Under the pieces are notes generated by a model, which made no database searches, was not told the DNA's origin, and saw only the letters and a list, made by a program, of their open reading frames with translations. Shown here piece after piece: positions 55,290 to 64,000 of a stretch of 64,000 bases of DNA. The DNA comes from Platerodrilus igneus. Its lineage: Eukaryota; Arthropoda; Insecta; Coleoptera; Lycidae. Each line of letters opens with the position of its first letter. Position 1 is the first letter of the stretch. The stretch lies in the NCBI GenBank assembly GCA_036346225.1, contig JARFIW010001110.1, positions 1,302,001-1,366,000 on the forward strand. The letters run 5' to 3'. Made by a program: the position numbers and the translations under genes.

Positions 55290-55481
55290 CGAGATGTTTA
55301 TATTTAATGCTTTTGACATTCATTATTGTAGTTTTTCGTTACAAATATTTGCATATTGTAAATGTAGTTACTTTTACGAGCTTTAATTTATGTGTGCCTA
55401 TGTGGTTTAAACACTTTACAAAACTCTTTTGGTTTTTATGCTTCCTTTGAAACCTTAGAAGATTTCAAGGAGGGCGGCTTA

Positions 55482-55716
55482 TGTTGCGGCGAATCCGACC
55501 CTACTCCTGCATATGTCACAACGACAACAAACAAGAATACACCGGCACCCTATCAGCTCACTGTTCCAGACGCTTGCACGGTCAAGATGCTCTACTCAGT
55601 TACCGCTAAAATTATTTTACTCTACTTAACATGTAGTTATTTTACAATTGTATATATTACAAATAAATCTGTGTACTGTACGTGAAATTCTAAAAAATGT
55701 CACTTTAATCACAACA
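55482..55716 (+). repeat. BEL 3' LTR
   Basis: 235 bp, ends AATCACAACA, followed by the duplicated GAACC. Confidence 0.92.
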
Positions 55717-55721
55717 GAACC

Positions 55722-56654
55722 CTTTGACTCATTTACGCCCATATTGTACATATACTCCAAAATTGTAAAGAAATTCTGTTCTTGCATGCTTCTGACAATT
55801 AAGCAAGGTTCAAATTGGTAATGTAAATGTCACTTCAGATTACCAAATGTCTTGCATCGCAATTTGACTTTCAATACAAATTCAAATTGAATGTAAATAT
55901 ACCATTATCCTGCATATCTTAGCAACTTTATTACATTCATGTACATTAATTGCTATTAATTCTGTTTAAGGTGCTGAAGATGTCTTGGTCGGCTTGTGCC
56001 ATAATTAGGTCAGTCAAGCGAACCCCACGAAATGCTGAAAATATGTGACTTACGACTTGACACGCCTCAACGCAGATAACTAGCTGTTAGAAATCTTGAA
56101 TTTTCACCTTATTCTTAGCATGTTACAATATTGACGTATAGCACAACCTTAAAGTAATCGATAATAGATTGTTGGCAACAAAATAGTTTTCCATGTACGG
56201 TTGATAGCTGAACACGAGAGTATTCGTGTTCAGAATATTAGTAAAACAAAACTTTAATCTTGATTTTTTTTAAAAACACGCGAATATCAATGGCTATCTA
56301 GGTTACAAGTACTCTATAACGTTTGCTTAATAATTAGGGTGGTTATGGTACACCATGGCTTTAAAAGTACAACTTCTAATTGTCAAAAACCATAAAATCT
56401 TGCGATTCCGATTGACTTAGCTTGCCCTTGGCAAGAATTCAATACACTCCCTTTAGAGACAACTAAGTTTTCCGTACTTAAAATTATAATTAGATATAAT
56501 TATACACGATTTTATGATTGAATATAGCCTCTTTACAGAAAGTCTTTGGTAGATTTATTCAGAATTGCTTGGATCTGTGTTAGGTATTTTAATAAAGTTG
56601 TACACAAAATATTGTTTTAATAAACGCATAAGCAATTTCTTAGCCATTTAATCT
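55722..56654. other. No recognisable feature
   Basis: AT-rich sequence with no open frame that shows a family motif and no obvious repeat. Confidence 0.5.
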
Positions 56655-57101
56655 CGACATATGACGAAGCTAGCCTCGACTTATGACGAAGACAACCCCG
56701 ACATATGACGAAGCTCATCCCGCTATGTAATAATGCAGACTCCAAAATGCAACGTAGCCAATAATGACATGTAACGAGAACAACATAGTCATGCGCCGAC
56801 TTCGACAGGTGACGAATTCGAACCCGACATGTAACATATACAATCCCAACATGTGACGACACCAAAATCGGCATGTGTTGAAGCCAACACCGGTTTGTGG
56901 TGAAGCCAACCCTGACATAAGCCAAGCCAACCTTTTCATGTGGCCAAGCCAATCCCGGCAGGTGCCAAAGCCTACCCCGATATGTAAACGAGCCAACCCC
57001 ACATGTAAGACAGAACCAACTCCAAAGGTGCCGAAATCGCCCCAACATATGGTAACACAACTCCGACATGTGACAGAGACAACTCCGATATGTTGTTAGC
57101 C
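56655..57101. repeat. Degenerate 22-bp minisatellite, about 20 units
   Basis: Units follow the pattern CGACATRTGACGAAGCCAACCC. Most are exactly 22 bp, with a few of 20, 21 or 23 and one of about 16 near 56795. Units are strongly diverged from each other. Because 22 is not a multiple of three, the protein-like repeats seen in overlapping frames come from the periodicity and not from selection. Confidence 0.88.
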
Positions 57102-58485
57102 GCAATACGAGCGAACAAGTAAAACCAAATGGCATGCTGTCCTGTATAGGAGGGTAACAAATGAAGAGGGTAGATAAAGCAAGTAAACAAATGTCGCGCT
57201 AAACCTAGTAGTAGAAGAGGGGGGTCTTAAAGAACGAAACGAAAGCACACCAACCAATTCACCATTTTCATCGAGCACCTGTACTTGCTAGAATAATTAA
57301 ACACCAAACGTATATGACTATTAAGTAATTTCTAGTAATTTCAATAGCACAATAAAATTTAATTGCAAGGACCAAACGTCTGTGTCCTCCACTCCTTCTT
57401 GAATAGTACATGTATCTAGTAACAAGCAACTCGGAGCGTGTTTTGGAAACAAAAGAACTAACCAAGTAGTCACCCCATAAAATAGTACCGCACAATTCAT
57501 AATAACAAACTAAGTGGATTTAGCACCGTAATTATTAATGATCTGTGTTGGCACAATCAGTAATTAATACTTATCTTATATGCTTGCTTACTAAATTGAA
57601 GCAGCGCAAATTTCTCCTCTACTAGATTCTGAAGCATATAAATATACGAATCCCACACATGTGTACAGTAATACATTTAAAGATGTAATTATTAGATAAA
57701 TTTTAGTCTAGTGTTACTATAAATTTTAGAATGTACAGGTACGGGTTGCCAGATAAAATATGTTGTGCCGATAAAGTAAATTCCTGTGGTACAACAAAGC
57801 AAACTTTAGTTCTAAACATCAAGAATGGTTTGTATAAATATTGAGTTCTAAGCTGAGTTCTAAGAGCCAAAGAATCTTAACTACAAGTTTGAGCTAAAAA
57901 TATTGACCATGTTATTACTTAAAAGGAGAAAGCACATTTCTTCATGATAAGAATTTACAGGTACCCGAATTAGCAAAGAAGAAACAATGCGATAATCAAA
58001 CGCTAAGTATTAAGTGAAGTCGTTTACCCGATGTAGCTATAAACTTGTTTTTCAAAGAAATAATTATGGAAATCACAATATAATAGGAATTAATTAAGCA
58101 GGAGTCTATCTTGTCAAAATAACACTGCGGTTCTCACTAATCATTAAACAGGTAACATTCCAGAAAGCCTTAACTAATAAGGTTTACATACCTACTCCAT
58201 TCTGGATGAACCTGCATCTAGAAGTTCTAGATTATTAGAACGGGTAAAACAGCTTGCGTGTTTCAATGAGCTAAAAAGACAAGACAGGTCTCCGAAAGAG
58301 GACAGCAGCTCTTTCGTTACTTAGAGCGGCAGAGACCATAAGAGTCGGTCTCGCATTCTAAGTACACTCTAACGCGTTGTGGAAGGCAACGGGAAACTAC
58401 AACATTGCCTTCCAAGTACACAACATACTTAAATTGTTATTTAAGATGATGGCGTTCTCTAGGGTAAAAGAGCCCGGAGGTAAAA
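57102..58485. other. No recognisable feature
   Basis: I see no gene or repeat with support here. Short open frames exist but lack motifs. Confidence 0.45.
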
Positions 58486-59450
58486 TCATCTCCCGCGCAT
58501 TCTTTCAAAAAACAAGGATTTTTCTCGAACTATCTGGCAACAGTGTTCTATTTGTTGACGCAACTCTGGAAGATCGTTTACCGATGTTGCGTACACTAAA
58601 CTTTTCAAATAACCCCAGATACTAAAGTTTAACGGGTTTAGATCGGAAGATCTTGGAGGCCAAGCAATGGGACCTGCTCGTCCTATCCATCTCCAAAGAA
58701 ATTCATAGCTAAGATATTCCCTAACAGCAAGCGTAAAGTGCGGTGGAGCTCTATCTTGCATAAACCAGAGGTTCGGTCTCAGATTTAGAGGTAAATATTC
58801 CAAAAGTTTAGGTCAAGTATTTTCCAAGAACTCGAGGTATGCAAGGCTTGATAAGCGTTGTAGCAAAGCAATCGGTCTTAACGATAGCATGAGGATTCTT
58901 GTCACACCAAGCGTAATTGTTGTAGAAATTAAATATTCCATTTTTAGTAAAACCAGCTTCATCAGTGAAAAGGATGTTATCAGCAAAATCTTGCCGATCA
59001 GCAGCTGTTTGCAAAAACTTTTCACAGAGTCATTGTCGCTTGGTAATCCAGAGCAATAAGGGCATGTACCCGTTGGATATGGTAGGGGTATAGAAGTTGC
59101 TCATCAAGAGTTCTCCAAACAAGATAGCTGCTTACACCCACTTGAGTCGACATTATTCTAAGACTAGTTTCGGGATTTTCATCAATAATATTCAACATTC
59201 GATTTTCTATCTGTGAAGTACATGCTATTCTCTGCCGTCCAGTATCCTAAGACCGTTTCTCAAACGAACCAGTTTCTCTTAGGCGTTGAAACACCGTTTG
59301 AAACACCACATGCGAAAGCAGTTGGCGATCAGGAAACATTTTAACATAGAAACGACGTACTTGTAAAGAATTCCCATTAGCACTACCGTACATGAACACC
59401 ATATCGCTCATTTTAGCATTAGAATTGCTACAAATTGCACACAACGTCAA
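58486..59450 (-). pseudogene. Tc1/mariner-superfamily transposase, broken
   Basis: Reading minus, the N-terminal frame (59450-59247) has MVFMYGSANGNSLQVRRFYV and FPDRQLLSHVVFQTVFQRLR, a helix-turn-helix region. The middle (59014-58808) has LFTDEAGFTKNGIFNFYNNY with the first catalytic Asp. The last frame (58803-58486) has LWFMQDRAPPHF (second Asp), FLWRWIGRAGPIAWPPRSSD and LNPL (third Asp). Frameshifts separate the pieces. The probable end CAGGGTGTTTTGAAACATCG lies near 59610-59630. The other terminal repeat was not found. Confidence 0.85.
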
Positions 59451-59639
59451 ACTAAACTGTCATAAAACAAATGCTGATAAGCACCTGTTTACTGGGATAT
59501 GTTATCGTTTACTTATTTATTATCTCGTAAACAGTTAATTTGTGAACATATGTTTATTATGACTTTCAACCTTATTTTCGACCGTAGTACATGCCCTTAA
59601 AATCATTAAACGATGTTTCAAAACACCCTGTATATATAT

Positions 59640-60888
59640 TTATATTTATTTTATATTTTCTTTTATTTTGAATGTATTACATTATTTGGGATTTGAATTG
59701 CTTTTTATGACGTTCTGCCGCCATTTTTGGTGGCAGCATCTATATATGGAGGAAGATTGAAATGGAGAAGATTGTAAATATAATATAAATCAGTTAGGGA
59801 CGGATTTAGGCTAAAGATAAAGTAAATTACGTAGACCAGGGAAGACGAATTTGCAAATTTATAGAGTAGGCAATATAGCTGGATTTACCATTAAAATATT
59901 TGGCGAATGCTTAGAAAATTTGAATCCACTTTTAAAATTAGCTAGCAACATTTGAATGGTTTTAAGACGACCCTTCAGGTCGCATCGGTAAGCAGAACTG
60001 GCGACTGCTATCCCTCCTATTTTACTTTTGCTTGTGTCTTGTTGATCGGACACACTCCAAAATCAACGCTAGGTATACCATTACTCAAACCCTATTTTTC
60101 GTTTTTGTTTTAGTTTGTTAGATTTTTATTTAGGATAGATTAATTTTGAAGCTAGATTACATTTGGACCACGTATAATTTTCGCGTTTAAAAACAATGTA
60201 GTACCTTCGGGTAGAGCATTGGGGACGTAGCCACAAGTATAGCGGCCTTTATTCAAATTATAATGTGAGGATGCATCCTAATGGCAGAGGATTACAGGAA
60301 TTTGCGATACAGATGTAAGTAAATCTTTTCCTTACATACTGACAGTAAAATTACCTAGTGTAATAACCCAAGATATAAAATTTCTAAAAAGCAGGACTGA
60401 AAGCAGTCTATTCTAGTTAGTTTCTGGGTAAATTTTTCTTGGTTAATATGCATGGGAGACGTCACCATCTAAATTATTTGTAGAGAATTTAGAGAGATTC
60501 TAAATATTTTTGTCTTCATACCTTTTTTTTTGTACCATGAATATTCTTTGGAAGCAATTGAAAAATGAAGTGTGTAATGCTTTTTTTAGGTGGGTTTTCC
60601 TTTTTTTTTGTGTAACATTTTCTAATTAGTGGTTCTTTTAAAGGTTTTTTCTTGTGAGTTACGAATGAGTGGGTATATTTCTATTTCAGGCCTGGCTTTG
60701 TGGTTGTATGTGAAATGCCGCGCCAACTCACCGATTGGGCCCGGTCATTTTCTTTCTTTGGTTCTTTTTTAGGCTACGTCGATGTACGTAGCACACTATG
60801 TACAATAACTATCATTATAAGTGACTGACTGCTTACATCTTTACACGAGCATGGCCAATTCGAGCCAAAGATAATATCAGTAAACAAG

Positions 60889-60941
<53 letters not shown>

Positions 60942-61719
60942 TCGTGTAATTAAAAGGAACAATAAAATACATAAGTTAATTCATAGGGGTGAGAGCGATT
61001 AGGTACAGTCAAATAAATTTATTGAGGTAAAAAATTTTCAACAAGTATTTTCGAGCTTGAATAATGGATAATAAGGGAATACCGAATTAGTTTACCGCGT
61101 TATTAAAGAAGGAATAATTTATTTAATTAGATTTAGTTAGGGACTACGAAAATAAGAAATAATAATTTGGGGTTAAATTATAGCATAATGAAGTTGTATG
61201 GAAGTTTCAAAAGCGTTAAGCACGTTAAACGTTTTAAACGTTTTAAATAACAAGGGGGGAAAATGGATTTCTTGGAAGTTTGCTGCAAACAAATTTAATA
61301 GCTTAGTAGAACCTACAACCGTTGAAATTAAAAGCAGCCCAGGGTCGTAAACAAAACCACACAGGATTGATATAAAGCAGTATACGTTAATTAAAATATT
61401 GATTTTTAGGCTTAGATATAGAGTCGAAAGGAGCAATGAAAAGCGGAGATTGAATAAAAGACTATAAGCATAAGAGAGATGCATAAACTATAGCCAGAGG
61501 AAGGGAATTAAAAATCCATTTTTGAATACTAAAATAATAAGAAGCCGCAACAACAAGCTCCTGCTGGAATAGTTCCAAAAACCTACTAGTTCAAGTAGGT
61601 ACATTAACTATTATTCGAATCACAGTATAAATTACAAAATAAACACGCTGCTATGTTTAAAAAACAGAATTACAAGAATATCAGATCCTTAATTTCATAG
61701 AAAAAATCTGACACTTCTA
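59640..61719. other. Noncoding stretch with microsatellite and SINE-like scrap
   Basis: A TA run lies at 60891-60936. Near 60200-60235 AATGTAGTACCTTCGGGTAG is a fragment of the SINE 3' motif, with the same flank as the 1527-1572 insert. No coding feature was recognised. Confidence 0.5.
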
Positions 61720-62020
61720 TCAAACACCATGGTAAACAATGGTTATCCGGAATCCCTCGTAAATAAATTAATATTCAAAGCGAGCAGTAATAAAAAAATG
61801 TCAGCAATCTACAAATAGTGTTGCGTATAAAGGGTTTAACCCCAAAATTAGTAAACATTTTAAAAAACGATGGCATGGTTATTCCAAAATATAATTCAGT
61901 CACGGTTGGCCAACTTTTTTCAAACACAAAAGATAAAACTTCTATGCTACATCGTTACAATATTTTGTATTCCATTCCTTGCCAAGGATGTGACAAAATT
62001 TATATAGGACGTGAATAGTT
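61720..62020 (+). pseudogene. Penelope-like element scrap, linker and start of GIY-YIG
   Basis: In one frame VNNGYPESLVNKLIFKASSN is followed, after stops, by LRIKGLTPKLVNILKNDGMV, KYNSVTVGQLFSNTKDKT and YSIPCQGCDKIYIGRE. The last is the GIY-YIG entry motif with two cysteines. It is a different Penelope family from the copy at 38143-40760. Confidence 0.75.
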
Positions 62021-62294
62021 GTATCTTCTTTTATTAAATGTTTTATTTAATTTATTTGTTTTAAGTTTTAATAATAATTATCAAAGCCATGATAATATTT
62101 TAACTACAGATTTGTAAGTAATATTTTAGAATTCTTATGTTAATGACAATCACAGTTACTTTACAGCACCCAGAAAAAGATTTTAAATAAATCGAAAGCT
62201 CGGTAAAATGCAAATAAGGGTTTTATTACTAGAAGACCAAATAACCTGTAATTATTAATTGAATACATTGCTGGTCGTCACTTTTAACTAATTG

Positions 62295-62295
<1 letters not shown>

Positions 62296-62343
<48 letters not shown>

Positions 62344-62349
62344 TTAAAT

Positions 62350-62394
<45 letters not shown>
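62296..62394. repeat. Two (AT)n runs separated by 12 bp
   Basis: TA runs at about 62296-62340 and 62353-62394 flank TAGTTAAATGTG. Directly after follows CAGGTTCAAATCCTG (62412-62426), a tRNA T-arm-like hairpin with a B-box sequence. Confidence 0.85.
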
Positions 62395-62397
<3 letters not shown>

Positions 62398-62639
62398 CAA
62401 AACTGAGATGCAGGTTCAAATCCTGTCTAAGACCTTATATTTTCCTTCTTTTAATTACTAGCTCAATTTGAAATGATCATATGGGCTTTGCATAAAAGTC
62501 TAAGTTATTATTTCATCTTATTAATTACAATACGAGTTATGTATCCCCCAATTACATATATATATATATATATTGATATATTGAATCTAATAGGAATTAT
62601 TAGAAATTGTTTAATAAAAGTATAAGTTCAATGCAACAT

Positions 62640-63087
62640 TGTAACACAAGGATAACCCAGAGAGGTTATCGACAGTTCATGAGAACGGAATGCAGCTTTG
62701 CATCCGTGAGGGCAGTGATACTGCAGGTGGCAGGTCACAGGCGGTCAACATACCGCAGTTACTTAGAATTAAGTTGTTACATTGTAATAAAGTGTAGAAT
62801 TAAGAGAAACGCAGACATGAGATCTGCAAGTTCCCACAAGCCGTGTGAGGGGCAGGTATTATAAAAAGCCCGGGAGCTCAATGCCCGGCAGTCAGTCTTC
62901 GAACTCCATACATCGTTGTTCAAGCTACTCAACCGAGTCAGTCTTCAAACTCCATACTTCGTTGTTTGAGCTACTCACCCAGTACAAATTAATTTTAAAA
63001 AGTTATTATGTACAAATTTTAGTAATAAAAATATTGTTAAAGTGTCAAAAGCTTTTTAAAAAACCAGCTCCAAAGGCCCGAACTTTA
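62640..63087 (+). repeat. Probable 5' LTR of a gypsy-like element
   Basis: It starts TGTAACACAAGG. A TATTATAAAAAGC box near 62858-62872 is followed about 25 bp later by a CAGTCAGT initiator-like site. A tandem 49-bp duplication (AGTCAGTCTTC(G/A)AACTCC) covers about 62889-62985, and AATAAA-like words occur near 63025. The end at about 63087 is set only by the primer site that follows. The other LTR is outside the window. Confidence 0.6.
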
Positions 63088-63089
63088 AC

Positions 63090-63100
63090 TGGCGCAGTCG
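63090..63100 (+). promoter_or_regulatory. tRNA primer-binding site
   Basis: TGGCGCAGTCG is identical to the start of the primer site used by 17.6/297-type insect gypsy elements (tRNA-Ser as I recall). It directly follows the LTR end. Confidence 0.65.
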
Positions 63101-64000
63101 TAACGGATGTCAAAAGGGCACTGTAAATCCAAAAATCGGAAGATTGGTGAACAAGAATTTTAATTCGAAATTTTGGCAGAACCCAAACCAAGTTGGAGAA
63201 AGAACAAGCATAGTCTAAATCCAGCAACAAACCAAGTTGGACAAGGAACAAAAATCGTCTAAGGCCAACAAACAAACCAAGGTGGACAAGATACAGAATC
63301 GATCGAACCCACCAAAGAAACAGATGAAATTAATGTAAGTTCATTTCCATAACTTTTTTTTTTAAAACCAAAAACTATAATTGATATATGCTAGTACTAT
63401 TATTTTATTATTATTGTTTATGAATTTATTTTATATTGTTTTGAAAATAATTACAAAGTGAATTATTTCCAAAAAAACGAGACTGTATAACATTTTATGA
63501 GACGAATGTTAAAGAGATAATTTTTTCTTTAAAAAGCAAATGAGACTTGAATTTTAAAAGAAATTTTCTTTTAAAGTAAATAAGAATTGAATTTAAAAGA
63601 GATCCTTACCATAATTAATAGAACGAACTCAAAATAATCCAAAAATAAACAGGCGCACATTCACTAACACCAAAATAAGAAACATTAATTACCGCGATTC
63701 AAACCACGCTATAAACCGGTAAAAACAACGCAATTTAATTTCAAAGCTAATTCGAACAAGCAGTACGGAACGATTATTAAAACCATTGACCTCTATAATA
63801 CTGAATAAATCACAGCAAGAACTCTGCATTAACTAAAAACCACGGTAACCTAAAACCACTGTAATCTAAAACGCCATCCAAAGAAAGCAAGAAGCACCTT
63901 TCTTACACATTTTAAACCTCAGAGAAAATCGCTTTCAGTATAACTTCAACAACTTTAAAATCATTATTACCTTAAAGAAATCGCTTTCAGAATCCTTGCA
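63101..64000 (+). other. Leader of the gypsy-like element, runs off the window
   Basis: No gag frame is seen before the window end. The leader carries three diverged repeats of AACCAAG(T/G)TGGA(C/G)AA near 63186, 63232 and 63275 and a possible splice donor AATGTAAGT near 63332. AT-rich. Confidence 0.45.

Larger units (their letters stand above)
49007..55716 (+). mobile_element. BEL/Pao LTR retrotransposon with both LTRs
   Basis: The 5' LTR (49007-49242) and 3' LTR (55482-55716) start TGTTGCGGCGAA and end ACAATA and ACAACA. The perfect 5-bp duplication GAACC lies at 49002-49006 and 55717-55721. The polypurine tract AAGGAGGGCGGCTTA precedes the 3' LTR. Coding order gag, protease, RT, RNase H, integrase fits BEL/Pao. 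Much of pol between protease and RT is deleted, and a 1,407-bp insertion at 51938-53344 splits RNase H. Confidence 0.93.

Noticed and set aside
56655..57101. CRISPR-like array
   Set aside because: Units are contiguous without spacers, strongly diverged, and the genome is eukaryotic.
56617..57135. 172-codon minus-strand frame with repeated Cys-Arg motifs
   Set aside because: It is generated by the 22-bp minisatellite. Similar repeat-like peptides appear in other frames and unit lengths vary, so there is no sign of coding selection.
61173..61484. 103-codon minus-strand frame
   Set aside because: Low-complexity hydrophobic sequence without motif in AT-rich noncoding DNA.

Overview
The window is AT-rich insect nuclear DNA. 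The clearest host signal is a split odorant-receptor gene of the insect 7tm_6 family on the plus strand. Everything else that can be recognised is transposable-element DNA: RTE-like LINEs, Penelope-like elements, Ty3/gypsy and BEL/Pao LTR elements, a Polinton/Maverick, a tRNA-derived SINE, Harbinger and Tc1/mariner remnants, and several satellites. The species cannot be named from this sequence.

Layout. 1-3000: a diverged 0.9 kb duplication with a 46-bp SINE-like insert. 3001-7423: a minus-strand RTE composite with a Penelope fragment embedded, sitting in a TA microsatellite. 10124-41209: four odorant-receptor exons in compatible phase. The third and fourth are separated by a 30.1 kb intron packed with nested elements: a SINE (11113-11355), a gypsy provirus (12227-35111), a complete 15.46 kb Polinton (13084-28543) inside the 3' LTR of that gypsy, a SINE inside the gypsy pol, an RTE composite (35340-37170), a candidate LTR and a Penelope-like element with inverted flanks (38143-40760). 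42166-45855: another RTE composite with a 13-bp target duplication and a tandem SINE pair inside it. 45960-48060: an inverted-repeat element and a Harbinger transposase remnant. 49007-55716: a BEL/Pao element with both LTRs and a 5-bp target duplication, split by a 1.4 kb insertion with an 8-bp duplication. 56655-57101: a 22-bp minisatellite. 58486-59630: a mariner-like remnant. 61720-62020: a Penelope scrap. 62640-64000: a probable 5' LTR, primer-binding site and leader of another gypsy-like element that runs off the window.

The Polinton is the most complete system. It has 745-bp terminal inverted repeats with hairpins near the tips, a perfect 6-bp target duplication (CCTCTT), a protein-primed family B DNA polymerase, a retroviral-type integrase with chromodomain, an FtsK/HerA-type packaging ATPase, an adenain-type protease, major and minor capsid proteins, a phospholipase-A2-like virion protein, and several small proteins of unknown role. 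Its terminal repeats are about 97% alike by eye, yet most of its large genes carry frameshifts or stops. It looks like a dead copy of a virus-like element that may have been moved by proteins supplied in trans.

All family assignments come from motifs recognised by eye in translations. No database search was possible.
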